A DNA stretch of 64,000 nucleotides from Bacillota bacterium (GCA_023664625.1 JAMPFD010000008.1:1-64000), one strand, 5' to 3'. Positions 15,710 to 24,627 are shown, counted from the first letter of the stretch. Made by a program: numbers and translations. The notes: generated from the sequence alone by a model not told the origin.

Positions 15710-18216
15710 TGCAGTACCGTTTTTTCATCCGGTTAGGCAGTGGCGGTGCGCCGCATGCCGTCCGCCCGATATATAAGGACGACCTGTCAATTGACTACGA
15801 GAAGGAGAGCGGACAGCAGTTCTTCAGGGCGAAGTTGTCCGGTAAACTCTCATTCGTCAGGGAAGACTACAGGTATATTATAGGGGCACCGCTTGAGACG
15901 ACCTTCTTTCTTGATATTGAGGTGTCAAGTGACTGGGGCAACACATGGAAGCCTTACTATACAGGACAGTTCGTGATGACAGACTGTACGGTGAATGAAG
16001 CCGATGAACTTATAACCGTACAGCCGGATGTGTCAGATGTGTACAATGACATTCTGGACGGCTACGAGAACGAATACAACCTTATAACATGCAGGCCTGA
16101 GATACAGCCACTATATATAGCTCGCCGCCCGCTCATACAGGTATATATAAGCGGTGACAGTGTAATATCATGCTTCTTGGGCGGAATGGCGTGGGAGCAG
16201 GATGTTACTGCTGTTGATGATTACAACGAATTGATATACAAGTATCATTTCGCTGTTGACACAGAGATTAAGCATGCGGAGGTCACAGGAGCGGATTATC
16301 TATCCGCTAACGGTGATTATAATGGCGTGGTCCAAGGCAATTATGAGGATGGCACGGCGAAGGCAGAGCTGCGCCATGAGCCTGTACGATTCGTGAATAC
16401 AGACACGCACATGACATTCGAGGTGTATCTTAACGAACTCGGCAAGCACTATGTGCGTCTGCGTATAGTACAGGACAAGACGAATACAGTATTGTATGAG
16501 TATAGGGAAGCATACGACTGGCAAGGAACGTATGATATAGACCTCACGCCACCAGCAGGCTCCCCTGCAACAGGAAAGGCGCATGTATATTTCACGACAC
16601 GTAATATATATGCCCGTTATCTGCTTGATGTGGAAAAATTCATGGGACTGGACACATACCTGCTGCCTTCTGATGATATAGCAGGCAGTAACCGCAACTA
16701 TCACCGTGTTATCGGCTATGCATTAGGCACTACTACCTTCTCGGACAGGATGTCAGACGAGCCGACGGAGTACGGGCGGACAGATACAGACCAGTACTTC
16801 ATGCCTCCAGTCTCGTGTGGAGTAAAATTCTACCCACTAGCACAGAGTACATGGAGTAACTTCTCGCTATGGTTCTTCTTCTCGCAGGCGGATGATATTC
16901 TGGATATTGAAGGAAGACATACGTACAAGCTTAAGGATGCGTGGCCTTTGGCTTCGGCAATTAATGTGTTGCTTGCTCAGTTCGCTCCCGATGTCAAGTT
17001 CTATCCAACTGAAGAGTACAGCCAATTCTTCTACTCTGAGTACAACCCACTGACACGTAGCACGTGGAAGCTATATGTGACTCAGAAGTCTAATATACTG
17101 GCTGGCGAATACAGTCTTGCTGCGCAGAAAGCACCAGCAACACTCAAGCAGTTCCTTGATATGTTGAAAAATGTGTTCCAGTGCTATTGGCATGTAGAAG
17201 GCGACAAGTTGCGCATTGAGCATATAAGCTGGTACATGAACGGCGGCAGTTATAGCGTCATGCCTGAGGTCGGTTATGATCTTACACAGCTCGAAAACAT
17301 ACGCAATGGCAAGAAATGGGCGTTTGCGTCCTCTGAATATTCGTGGGACAAGGAGGATATGCCACAACGTTATCAGTTCGAGTGGATGGACGAGTGCACC
17401 ACGCTCTTTCAAGGTGAGCCGATGGAAGTCATGTCCGCATTTGTCAAAAAGGATAAGACGGAAGAAGTCAACGTTGCAAACTTCTCCGCAGATATTGATT
17501 ACATGTTGCTTAATCCGGAGGCAATCAGTTCCGATGGCTTCGCTCTACTCTGCGCAACACAGGCAAATGCCTTGAAGGCTTACATATCCGGAAACATTGG
17601 AGGAGGTTCTCAGGGTACTGATAGCGAGCACATGATGAAGCTTGATATTGTTCCGGCGTTCAGAGGACAGGAAGCCGCATTGCGTATCTATGCCATGGGC
17701 GGAGGAGTCGCGCAAGTTGAATTCTTCGATTCGGGCGGTAACAGTATCTACAGTGGCAGTTCCTTTGGAGCTAATGGCGAGACGTTGGAATATGATGTGA
17801 CAATACCGGCAGAAGCCGCACAAATGAGCTTCCATGTCTTGCAAGGGCATGTCAACATTACGATATATAGCATGAGAGTGAAGAACGCTCTGGAGGTTCC
17901 GTTTATCACGCTAAGGCGCGACGGTGTCAACCATTCCATGCAGAACGGCTATTTGTCATTTGCGTGGCTGCAGCCTAATTTGTTATTGTATAATATGCCT
18001 GCGTGGACAATCAAGGTCAATGGCGAGGATATGGAAGCAAAGAGCATACAGCGTAACAAGAAGCAGACTGTCACATTCCCCACCAGAGGCGAAACAATAG
18101 ACCTTAACGACCTTGTACGCACGGATATAGGTAACGGACAGATAGAGAAGATAAGTATTAACCTGTCATCAAGGATGGCAAAGGCGACCTTGCAATATGA
18201 TACAACAGAATATTAA
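15706..18216 (+). CDS. large tail-tip/baseplate protein
   Basis: An 836-aa, largely beta-type, Tyr/Asp-rich protein directly after the tape measure, the place of distal-tail and tail-hub proteins. The N-terminal 'YRFFIRLGSGGAPHAVRPIYKDDLSIDYEKE' resembles the start of tail proteins that bind the tube end. The middle has 'VWQCYWHVEGDKLRIEHIS'-like hub sequence (read as FQCYWHVEGDKLRIEH), and the region near 640-720 looks like an inserted jelly-roll ('SGGNSIYSGSSFGANGETLEYDV'), possibly carbohydrate-binding. I recognise no named family. Its stop overlaps the next gene by 20 bases. Confidence 0.6.
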   Translation: MMQYRFFIRLGSGGAPHAVRPIYKDDLSIDYEKESGQQFFRAKLSGKLSFVREDYRYIIGAPLETTFFLDIEVSSDWGNTWKPYYTGQFVMTDCTVNEADELITVQPDVSDVYNDILDGYENEYNLITCRPEIQPLYIARRPLIQVYISGDSVISCFLGGMAWEQDVTAVDDYNELIYKYHFAVDTEIKHAEVTGADYLSANGDYNGVVQGNYEDGTAKAELRHEPVRFVNTDTHMTFEVYLNELGKHYVRLRIVQDKTNTVLYEYREAYDWQGTYDIDLTPPAGSPATGKAHVYFTTRNIYARYLLDVEKFMGLDTYLLPSDDIAGSNRNYHRVIGYALGTTTFSDRMSDEPTEYGRTDTDQYFMPPVSCGVKFYPLAQSTWSNFSLWFFFSQADDILDIEGRHTYKLKDAWPLASAINVLLAQFAPDVKFYPTEEYSQFFYSEYNPLTRSTWKLYVTQKSNILAGEYSLAAQKAPATLKQFLDMLKNVFQCYWHVEGDKLRIEHISWYMNGGSYSVMPEVGYDLTQLENIRNGKKWAFASSEYSWDKEDMPQRYQFEWMDECTTLFQGEPMEVMSAFVKKDKTEEVNVANFSADIDYMLLNPEAISSDGFALLCATQANALKAYISGNIGGGSQGTDSEHMMKLDIVPAFRGQEAALRIYAMGGGVAQVEFFDSGGNSIYSGSSFGANGETLEYDVTIPAEAAQMSFHVLQGHVNITIYSMRVKNALEVPFITLRRDGVNHSMQNGYLSFAWLQPNLLLYNMPAWTIKVNGEDMEAKSIQRNKKQTVTFPTRGETIDLNDLVRTDIGNGQIEKISINLSSRMAKATLQYDTTEY

Positions 18217-19072
18217 TTACAGCGTGCTGCCATGGTATACATCCATAGAGCAGCAGAACCACCGCAAAAGTTATGCGTATGGCCAGATATATCCGTTATA
18301 TACTCCGGCGAACACCCTTCTGCCGTTTCAGATTATGCGCCGACATCGTGCTGGCGCGGAAATACAAAGCGTTCTCCTGTATAGAAAGAATGGCGTACTT
18401 GTCAGAGATATAACACAGGAGATGAAGGATACAGGGCTGCGCATTATATCATTTCCGTTACGTAACTTAGACGTTGTAATATATCCCAACACCATGCCAA
18501 TGAGCTTACAGCAGGCGGACGGTCAGTATTATGCTGTGATGTCTGACGGTGTGGAAACATGGTATTCTGAGGTGTTTACGGTCGTTCAGGATATGAGCGG
18601 GTATCTGCGCATAGAATGGTACGACAAGGAGAACCTTGAATTTGACGATGGGATAATCGTCTACAGGAACCCGTTATTCAAGAATTATCTGTATCTTTGT
18701 TCTGAGGTTGGTAAGCCAGAATACACCTTCGAGGAGGATGGAGAAACACGAGACGGGTACTTCTTTACAGAGAAGCAACTGAGCGAGAAAACTTACAGAT
18801 TTACATTTCTCGCACCTGAGTATCTCTGTGATGTCATGCGCCTCATACGCATGTCTGATTACGTCAATATCCGCGACAAGTACGGCAGGGAATACAACTG
18901 CGACACATTCCTCATCACTCCGAAGTGGGAGACACAGGGAAACCTCGCAAGTATTGAAGCCGAGTTCGACACTGCAACGGTGGTGAAGAAGATTGGGCGG
19001 GGCTATATTCTGCGTGACACGGGCGACTATGATGACGATTACAATAACGACTACAACAAGGAAGGTATATAA
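18197..19072 (+). CDS. tail-tip protein of unknown fold
   Basis: A 291-aa protein overlapping the previous stop by 20 bases in another frame. It is mixed alpha/beta with many aromatic residues ('VLPWYTSIEQQNHRKSYAYGQIYPLYTP'), 'MRLIRMSDYVNIRDKYGREYNCDTFLITPKWE' near the C-terminus, and an Asp/Tyr/Asn-rich tail 'DTGDYDDDYNNDYNKEG' that could bind metal or be disordered. It is followed 2 bases later by the first tail-fibre gene. Position argues for a baseplate or fibre-attachment role; no family is recognised. Confidence 0.58.
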   Translation: MIQQNINYSVLPWYTSIEQQNHRKSYAYGQIYPLYTPANTLLPFQIMRRHRAGAEIQSVLLYRKNGVLVRDITQEMKDTGLRIISFPLRNLDVVIYPNTMPMSLQQADGQYYAVMSDGVETWYSEVFTVVQDMSGYLRIEWYDKENLEFDDGIIVYRNPLFKNYLYLCSEVGKPEYTFEEDGETRDGYFFTEKQLSEKTYRFTFLAPEYLCDVMRLIRMSDYVNIRDKYGREYNCDTFLITPKWETQGNLASIEAEFDTATVVKKIGRGYILRDTGDYDDDYNNDYNKEGI

Positions 19073-19074
19073 GC

Positions 19075-20352
19075 ATGGGAGGATATGAACAACTGAAAGA
19101 GGCCGTTAGGAACGTCATCAAGGCGAACGGCAATCAGGAGATAACGGGAGACATCCTACAGCAGACACTTGTCGCTATTATCAACAATATGGCGCAGTGT
19201 GCTACATTCGCAGGTGTTGCAACACCTGATACCGTGCCCGGCACACCGGACGGCAATGTGTTCTATCTTGCCGCCATGCCCGGCACTTACGTCAACTTTG
19301 GCGGTATAATAGTAAGCGGCAGGCTCACAATTATCACCAACAAGGGAGGGGTGTGGTCTAATACTGAGCTTGACATACCCAACTATGCCGAGTTTTCAAA
19401 GGTTAGAGATGCGCAGGTTGTCAAGAGGCAGGGCATCCGTATAATGTCCGTTAACAACACGGCGGAAATAGGACATCTTGACAGTACAGCCGGAGGCAGA
19501 CAGCCAACGAAGCCCGATGTTGAGCTGGAGAATACGGCAGGCGGCGATGTTAATATCAAGGGTGCCGGCGTTCATGTTACAGTTGCAGACACGTTCAAGG
19601 TGTCTCAAACTAAGGGAACAGGAGTTACCGCAAGTACATCTTCAATCACTCTTGACGGAGATGTCCATATTACCACAGGCAGCGGAGGCGTGAAGGTAGA
19701 TTCAGAGAGTGCTGTTGCTATCAATTCCAACAAGGGCGATGGAATCAAGCTGAGACTGTCAGATATATTGTCGCTGGCGTTGGAGCGCATGAATGACAGG
19801 CTCAATATTGTAGCTCCGCAAATCCGATGGGTGCAGAAGGTTCAGGACAAGAGTACAGGACAATGGAGTGATGTTCAGCATCTGCTGTCAGAGGAATTGC
19901 TTACACCACAAGAGAAGCAAGACTTGAAGAACTGCATTACCCGTATCTTCTGGGACAGTTCCTCGGAGATGTATATGTATGACACAATGGACAAGCCTGA
20001 CAATGACTTCCCCATTCAGGAGGTCGCTGCTAACGGCAGCAAGCCGGGGCTGATGAGCGTGGCAGACAAGAAGAGGCTGGAGAACCTTATTATCAATTCC
20101 ATCATAGACGTTGCGACAGCTCGTGTGAACGCTGATACATACAAGTGGATGACGCAAGACGAGTTCAGCGAAGCAACGAAGGAACTTGACTATGACAAGT
20201 ATGTGGTACTTGCAAGATTCCGCGGCATGGTTCTATGGGCTTCCACGGTCGCAGGAAGTGCCCCTGAGGCCGATGCAACAGCGACAATGAAGCTATATGC
20301 AAACGGGAAGATAGATGTATCAGTAATATCAGACACAGGATTAGTAGAATGA
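19075..20352 (+). CDS. tail fibre-type protein with 'GLMS-DKK-L' repeat
   Basis: A 425-aa protein. The N-terminal region (1-60) has 'LKEAVRNVIKANGNQEITGDILQQTLVAIINNM', a short conserved helical unit common in Bacteroidetes phage fibres. The middle is repetitive beta-strand sequence with 'GDVHITTGSGGVKVDSESAVAI', typical of fibre shafts. Residues about 285-340 carry a block, 'ITRIFWDSSSEMYMYD...FPIQEVA...GSKPGLMSVADKKRL', that is duplicated in the gene at 21136. The 'GLMS-(x)-DKK-L' motif is a recurrent trimer-forming element of phage fibres. Likely role: host receptor contact. The start of the amidase gene overlaps its stop (ATGA). Confidence 0.72.
   Translation: MGGYEQLKEAVRNVIKANGNQEITGDILQQTLVAIINNMAQCATFAGVATPDTVPGTPDGNVFYLAAMPGTYVNFGGIIVSGRLTIITNKGGVWSNTELDIPNYAEFSKVRDAQVVKRQGIRIMSVNNTAEIGHLDSTAGGRQPTKPDVELENTAGGDVNIKGAGVHVTVADTFKVSQTKGTGVTASTSSITLDGDVHITTGSGGVKVDSESAVAINSNKGDGIKLRLSDILSLALERMNDRLNIVAPQIRWVQKVQDKSTGQWSDVQHLLSEELLTPQEKQDLKNCITRIFWDSSSEMYMYDTMDKPDNDFPIQEVAANGSKPGLMSVADKKRLENLIINSIIDVATARVNADTYKWMTQDEFSEATKELDYDKYVVLARFRGMVLWASTVAGSAPEADATATMKLYANGKIDVSVISDTGLVE
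19932..20080 (+). repeat. 149-bp fibre repeat, copy 1
   Basis: Nearly identical to 21201-21349 over 149 bp, without gaps, with scattered mostly third-position changes. It encodes the 'RIFWDSSSEMYMYD...GLMS-DKK-L' block in two different fibre-type genes in the same orientation. Such a repeat allows recombination between the two genes, which would delete the amidase between them. Confidence 0.85.
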
Positions 20353-20954
20353 CAACTGAATATAGAACATTGATATTGGATAACGGGCACGGAGCGAACA
20401 CCTCCGGCAAACGCTCGCCTGTATGGGCGGACGGCTCACAGCTCATGGAATACGAGTTCAACCGTGACATTGTGAAGCGCATAGCAGAACAGTGTAAGGA
20501 GGGCGGTATAGACTGCCGTGTACTGGTTCCGGAAGACAGGGATATATCGCTGGCAGAGCGTTGCAGGCGTGCAAATGCCATATATAACGAGACCGGCGGA
20601 AAGTGCTTTCTCATAAGCATCCACGCAAACGCGGGAGGCGGTACGGGGTGGGAGGCGTACACTTCACCGGGAAAAACAAAGGCGGACGACATCGCCACCG
20701 AGTTGTACAGACAGGCAGAGACGGAGTTCGCAAGGGACGGCTGGAAGATGCGGCGAGATATGAGTGATGACGACCCTGACAAGGAAGAGGGGTTTTACAT
20801 TCTGAAGCATACTAAATGTCCTGCCGTGCTCACCGAGAACTTCTTTATGGACACAGAGAAGGACTGCCGTCTTATAATGAGTGAATACGGACGATGGAGG
20901 GTGACGCAGATACACTACAGGGCAATTAAGAACATAATCAAGCAAGCAACATGA
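20349..20954 (+). CDS. endolysin, N-acetylmuramoyl-L-alanine amidase (Amidase_3)
   Basis: A 201-aa zinc amidase that cleaves the bond between MurNAc and the stem peptide of peptidoglycan, releasing progeny at lysis. The Amidase_3 signature is complete: 'DNGHG' with His14, 'EYEFNRDI' with Glu34, 'SIHANA' with His92 as zinc ligands, and 'LTENFF' with catalytic Glu163. There is no signal peptide, so it needs the holin to cross the inner membrane. It lies between two tail-fibre genes, with ATGA overlaps at both ends, so it is translated with them. The assignment is secure. Confidence 0.93.
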   Translation: MTTEYRTLILDNGHGANTSGKRSPVWADGSQLMEYEFNRDIVKRIAEQCKEGGIDCRVLVPEDRDISLAERCRRANAIYNETGGKCFLISIHANAGGGTGWEAYTSPGKTKADDIATELYRQAETEFARDGWKMRRDMSDDDPDKEEGFYILKHTKCPAVLTENFFMDTEKDCRLIMSEYGRWRVTQIHYRAIKNIIKQAT

Positions 20955-21118
20955 CCAAGGAAGAGCGACTACAGTACATAGAAGAGAATATTGAGGGGCA
21001 GGGCAATCAGGGTGCAATCCTCCTTGCACCGTTGCTTCGTGATATGGTGGCGAATTCACAGGCTGACGGCGATGTCCAGGAGATAACGGAGGAACAGATA
21101 GATTCTTTATTTGATTAA
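20951..21118 (+). CDS. small 55-aa phage protein ending like the fibre proteins
   Basis: A short gene starting in an ATGA overlap with the amidase stop and ending TAA at 21118. It begins MTKEERLQYIEENIEGQGN and has a hydrophobic stretch 'GAILLAPLLRDMV'. The C-terminus 'EITEEQIDSLFD' closely matches the C-terminus 'EITEAQIDSLFT' of the fibre-type protein ending at 22683. The N-terminal half resembles the 'TGDILQQTLVAII' helix unit of the fibre gene at 19075. It could be an oligomerisation or fibre-docking subunit; that is inference from the shared end. Confidence 0.65.
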   Translation: MTKEERLQYIEENIEGQGNQGAILLAPLLRDMVANSQADGDVQEITEEQIDSLFD

Positions 21119-21135
21119 TTATAAGGGTGATATAT

Positions 21136-22062
21136 ATGGATGTACTGACATTTCCTATGCTGAAGAGATTCTTCAGTCGCTATAACGCAAAGGTGAAAGA
21201 CTGCGTAACACGTATATTCTGGGACAGTTCCTCGGAGATGTATATGTATGATACCACGGACAAGCCTGACAATGACTTCCCCATTCAGGAGGTTGCTGCC
21301 GACGGCAGTAAGCCCGGACTGATGAGCGTGCCCGACAAGAAGAAACTTGATAAAGTGAATACATCAAAGAGGTTTGTCAGCCGTATGGAGGTTGGTACCA
21401 TAACACCTGACAGCGTTGACCTCGATGTATACTATGATAACCAGCAAGAGGATGTGGACGGCGACCCGGATGGTCAACGAATTCCGGCCGCCACCTCTGA
21501 AAAAGCCGGTGTAATGTCAGCGGGCGACAAGAAAGGCATGAATTACTACGACGGCATGCGTCAGCGGTATATTGCCCTGCAGAATGTCGCAGGAGATGTT
21601 ACGTACAATGCTGACAGCGTTACTATCGGCCATACTTATAGCGGAGCTTTGGATGACATTGAGGCCACCCCTGTAGCCATCCAGGCAGCAGACGGGGAAA
21701 ACGCAGGAGTCATGCCCGCGGAGGACAAGAGAAAGCTTAACAGAATGCTTGACGGTCCTGTCTTCCATGTCGGTAACGGCACTGTTAACTCACTCTCCTC
21801 TCTTAATGCTCAATTCGAAGCCTTCATAACAAATGCCGCCATACCATTGACAAATGAAGGATTGGTTGTGATTCATGGACAATTTCAAGATATGGCGTTC
21901 GGTGTCTATCAATGTGTTGTGACGGACTCTGAGGCTCTTTATATGACACTTGCAGGAGGTGCCGTCGGCAGTATTATGGGTGGCAACGAGGCATCAATGA
22001 TAACTATTGATGGCAGCCGCAGCAATACGACCGGCAAGGTTACGTGGGAACATACAACATAG
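21136..22062 (+). CDS. tail fibre-type protein with three '(G/A)xMx-DK' repeats
   Basis: About 308 aa. The frame has an upstream GTG at 21127, but the start at 21136 (MDVLTFPMLKRFF) parallels the next gene (MDFLSFTRLSYFW). Residues about 20-70 are the duplicated block also present in the gene at 19075. The repeats 'GLMSVPDKKKL', 'GVMSAGDKK' and 'GVMPAEDKRKL' follow, then a C-terminal globular beta domain with 'LVVIHGQFQDMAFGVYQCVV'. It fits a receptor-binding fibre or a fibre adaptor. The N-terminus shared with the next gene suggests that both dock on the same partner. Confidence 0.68.
   Translation: MDVLTFPMLKRFFSRYNAKVKDCVTRIFWDSSSEMYMYDTTDKPDNDFPIQEVAADGSKPGLMSVPDKKKLDKVNTSKRFVSRMEVGTITPDSVDLDVYYDNQQEDVDGDPDGQRIPAATSEKAGVMSAGDKKGMNYYDGMRQRYIALQNVAGDVTYNADSVTIGHTYSGALDDIEATPVAIQAADGENAGVMPAEDKRKLNRMLDGPVFHVGNGTVNSLSSLNAQFEAFITNAAIPLTNEGLVVIHGQFQDMAFGVYQCVVTDSEALYMTLAGGAVGSIMGGNEASMITIDGSRSNTTGKVTWEHTT
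21201..21349 (+). repeat. 149-bp fibre repeat, copy 2
   Basis: Second copy of the block at 19932-20080, in direct orientation, about 1.27 kb downstream. Confidence 0.85.
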
Positions 22063-22107
22063 TAGCGACTTTGTATATTTTTATTTTTTAACTTAATTCA
22101 AACAAAA

Positions 22108-22683
22108 ATGGATTTTCTTAGTTTTACGCGCCTCAGCTATTTCTGGGGCAAGGTCAAGAGTTACATTGACAAAGCAATCAAGGGTGTAGAGGACAAGGTC
22201 AGTCAGATTGACCTCAGCCTCTTCAAGGTGGTGGATTCTCTTCCAACAGCAGATATTAATCCTGACAAGATTTATCTTGTGCTCAGTGCCAGCAAGGGCA
22301 CGAACAACACTTACACAGAGTATGTGTATGTGGACGGCAAGTGGGAGATTATTGGTGAGTATAAGGCAGCTGTAGACCTCACTCCGTATGTGAAGTTCAC
22401 AGACCTTGCGTCAGCATCCAAGGCAGGTGCGATGAGTCCTGCTGACAAGAAGAACCTTGACGACCTTGTTACTAAGGTCAATAACCTTATAGCAACAGGC
22501 GGCGAGGCTAACGTCCTTGAAACTGTCAAGGTCAACGGCGTGGCACTTGCAATCACCGACAAGGCGGTCAACATTCCTCTTGCTTCCTCAACCGTTGCAG
22601 GCGTTATGAGCACAACGGACAAGCAGAAGCTTGACGGCATTCAGGAGATTACAGAGGCGCAGATTGACTCTCTATTCACTTAA
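22108..22683 (+). CDS. short tail fibre-type protein
   Basis: A 191-aa protein. The N-terminus 'MDFLSFTRLSYFWGKVKSYIDKAIKGVEDKVSQID' is helical and similar to that of the preceding gene. The middle holds 'LPTADINPDKIYLV' and 'NTYTEYVYVDGKWEIIG', a small beta domain seen in many Bacteroidetes phage fibres. Two repeats, 'GAMSPADKKNL' and 'GVMSTTDKQKL', follow. It ends 'EITEAQIDSLFT', matching the 55-aa protein. There is an AT-rich 45-base spacer before it but no clear promoter. A host-contact or fibre-assembly role is likely. Confidence 0.68.
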   Translation: MDFLSFTRLSYFWGKVKSYIDKAIKGVEDKVSQIDLSLFKVVDSLPTADINPDKIYLVLSASKGTNNTYTEYVYVDGKWEIIGEYKAAVDLTPYVKFTDLASASKAGAMSPADKKNLDDLVTKVNNLIATGGEANVLETVKVNGVALAITDKAVNIPLASSTVAGVMSTTDKQKLDGIQEITEAQIDSLFT

Positions 22684-22689
22684 CCTACT

Positions 22690-22725
22690 GCCCTGCCGTG
22701 CGGGAATTGAACTGCACGGCAGGGC
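22690..22725 (+). terminator. strong GC-rich hairpin without U-tract
   Basis: GCCCTGCCGTGC (22690-22701) pairs perfectly with GCACGGCAGGGC (22714-22725) around a 12-base loop, between the last fibre gene and the spanin-like gene. No T-run follows, so it is not a standard Rho-independent terminator; it may be an mRNA processing or stability element. Confidence 0.5.
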
Positions 22726-22746
22726 TCAGGTCGCACAGGTACAGTA

Positions 22747-23361
22747 ATGAAGATATACATTATATATATAGGCATTCTCGTCTCTATGTTGGTGGTCATG
22801 AGCAAGCAACAGCGTGAGCTAAGACAATTAGCGACCGAGCGGGATATATACCGCAAGAATACGGTGACGGCATTGCAGGATGTCAATGTGTACAGAACAC
22901 ATGACAGTCTCAGTGCCGCCACCGTCAAGGCATTGCGCTTGACGCTTGACGAATATATCAAGTGCAGACATGAAGACGCTGAACTTATCAACACCTTACA
23001 GGTGAAGAATAGAGACTTGACAGCAGTTGCGTCCGCAAGTACGGAGACAATCCGACAACTGAACGGGAAGGTGCGTGACTCAATCGTATATATTCCTGAG
23101 GATACTGTGACAGTGATGGCGAGATGTGTGGATATAGAAGACCCGTATATTACGCTTCATGGGTGCGAGCTTCCGGATAACAGGTTCAATGGATATGTAG
23201 CCGTGCGTGATACTCTGTTGATAACAGAGACAGTACAATATAGGAGATTTCTCGGCTTCTTATGGAAGACGAACAAGGTGAAAAATTGTAAGATAGACAT
23301 CGTAAGCCGTAATCCGTACACATGTATTACAGGTTTCGAGGTAATCAGGATAACAAGGTAA
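22747..23361 (+). CDS. membrane-anchored coiled-coil phage protein, spanin-like
   Basis: A 204-aa protein with an N-terminal transmembrane anchor (residues 2-19, 'KIYIIYIGILVSMLVVM'), a periplasmic coiled coil (20-110) and a small C-terminal domain with two Cys ('ARCVDIEDPYITLHGCEL'). The build resembles Rz-type inner-membrane spanins and a Bacteroidetes phage family I recall as DUF6549; the match is from memory. The position at the end of the late operon, shortly after the amidase, supports a lysis role. A partner outer-membrane lipoprotein is not visible. A terminator follows. Confidence 0.55.
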   Translation: MKIYIIYIGILVSMLVVMSKQQRELRQLATERDIYRKNTVTALQDVNVYRTHDSLSAATVKALRLTLDEYIKCRHEDAELINTLQVKNRDLTAVASASTETIRQLNGKVRDSIVYIPEDTVTVMARCVDIEDPYITLHGCELPDNRFNGYVAVRDTLLITETVQYRRFLGFLWKTNKVKNCKIDIVSRNPYTCITGFEVIRITR

Positions 23362-23399
23362 TAGTTCTATTTTTTTAGGTATATTCTTCTTTTGCTTGG

Positions 23400-23432
23400 C
23401 GCAGGATGTCGGGAGACATCCTACGTCTTTTT
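23400..23432 (+). terminator. terminator at the end of the late operon
   Basis: AGGATGTC (23403-23410) pairs perfectly with GACATCCT (23415-23422) around GGGA, with outer pairs at the base, followed by five T (23428-23432). It lies between the convergent spanin-like and integrase genes. Confidence 0.8.
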
Positions 23433-23442
23433 GTTTTGATTA

Positions 23443-24627
23443 TTAAATAGAAGAAGAGTTGAATATTGTGTCAATTAAACGGAAATTATTATCATTGATT
23501 ATTGAAAAATCTTTAGCAATATACACATCTGCAATATCCATTGTTCCGACATGATTGAGAGCCTCGTCAACATCAGACTTGGAGACTTTCAGAAGGTTGC
23601 GTGTCAGCGTGGCGAATGTGTGCCTCGCCTGGTAGAATTGCAGATTATCTATTCCTGCGGATTGACCTACAATTTTCAATCCTTTGTTAATGTTCGAGTT
23701 GAATGTCCGATAAGTGGAATATCTCTTATAGAAGTTGAATACACGTGAGATGCCTTTATATTTCTTCATCAGCGGCATGATGAAGGGGTGTACTTTCACT
23801 TCTATATAAGCCTCGTCATTTCTGCGGTCTTTCGTTTTCGTTCGGTTGTAGCGTATGATACCGCCTTTCATGTTGGAGACACCGAACAAGTCCACGGAGT
23901 TCATCCCCATAAGGCAAAATGACAGAATAAAGCAGTCACGTGCCAGCTGTGACCGGCTGCCCTCTTTCCCTTTGTATTGATAGACTTTCATGAGTTCTTC
24001 AAGCGAAAGAGAGCGTACTCCTTTCTTCATAATCTGACGTGGAACCTTGAACCGCACGAAAGGGTCGTTGTTGATGACCTGCTCGCAATCAGTATTGTAT
24101 TTTCTCATAGCCTCACGGTATAAGTGACGCATCAGACCGAGGTACATAGATTTTGCCCGAGGCTTGTCTTTAAGAAATTCTTGAAATCCCTCAAGCAGTG
24201 CGTAATTGATTCGTGAGAAAGGAAGTGTGCGCTTTTGCTGAAATGTCTCCAGAGCGTGAAGCATACTTCTGTAATTCTCCAACGACTTAGTGGAAGTGTG
24301 CTTCATCCACTCCTCAGCGAACTCGAAGAAGTCAACGTCACCGCCTGTAGCTGTAAGACGCTCAGCAATATAGGCGGCATCAACTTCTTCACCTGTGAGT
24401 TCAATCGCCAGGTCGAACAGCCTGTCTTGGAATTTTCGGCGCAACTTCTCAATACGCTGAGCCATGCGGATGTCCTTCACCTTCTTCCTGTCAGAAGAGA
24501 GTTGGGAGTCCGTTACTGTCAATTCTGTAGGTATTCTTTTCTTGGTTTTCCCGTGGCAGATGAGAAAGGATATTGCTCTTTCTTTCTTCTTTCCTTTCCT
24601 GCCAATCTCTACGGTAATAGTTGCCAT
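23443..24627 (-). CDS. int: tyrosine recombinase (phage integrase), Arg I replaced
   Basis: A 394-aa tyrosine recombinase that integrates and excises the prophage. It has an N-terminal arm-binding region (1-90), a SAM-like core-binding domain (about 95-190), and a catalytic domain (about 205-394). Visible catalytic residues are Lys264/266, Arg335 in Y-x-A-R-H, His359 ('ALNHVG') and nucleophile Tyr369 ('DVYIAKD'). The first catalytic Arg is replaced: the 'GMNSVDL' segment has Asn243 where most families have Arg. IntDOT of the Bacteroides element CTnDOT also lacks this Arg, so the enzyme is probably active. It lies 60 bases from a tRNA-Arg gene, its likely target. The start at 24627 is the first ATG that gives the arm domain. 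Confidence 0.9.
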   Translation of the reverse strand: MATITVEIGRKGKKKERAISFLICHGKTKKRIPTELTVTDSQLSSDRKKVKDIRMAQRIEKLRRKFQDRLFDLAIELTGEEVDAAYIAERLTATGGDVDFFEFAEEWMKHTSTKSLENYRSMLHALETFQQKRTLPFSRINYALLEGFQEFLKDKPRAKSMYLGLMRHLYREAMRKYNTDCEQVINNDPFVRFKVPRQIMKKGVRSLSLEELMKVYQYKGKEGSRSQLARDCFILSFCLMGMNSVDLFGVSNMKGGIIRYNRTKTKDRRNDEAYIEVKVHPFIMPLMKKYKGISRVFNFYKRYSTYRTFNSNINKGLKIVGQSAGIDNLQFYQARHTFATLTRNLLKVSKSDVDEALNHVGTMDIADVYIAKDFSIINDNNFRLIDTIFNSSSI

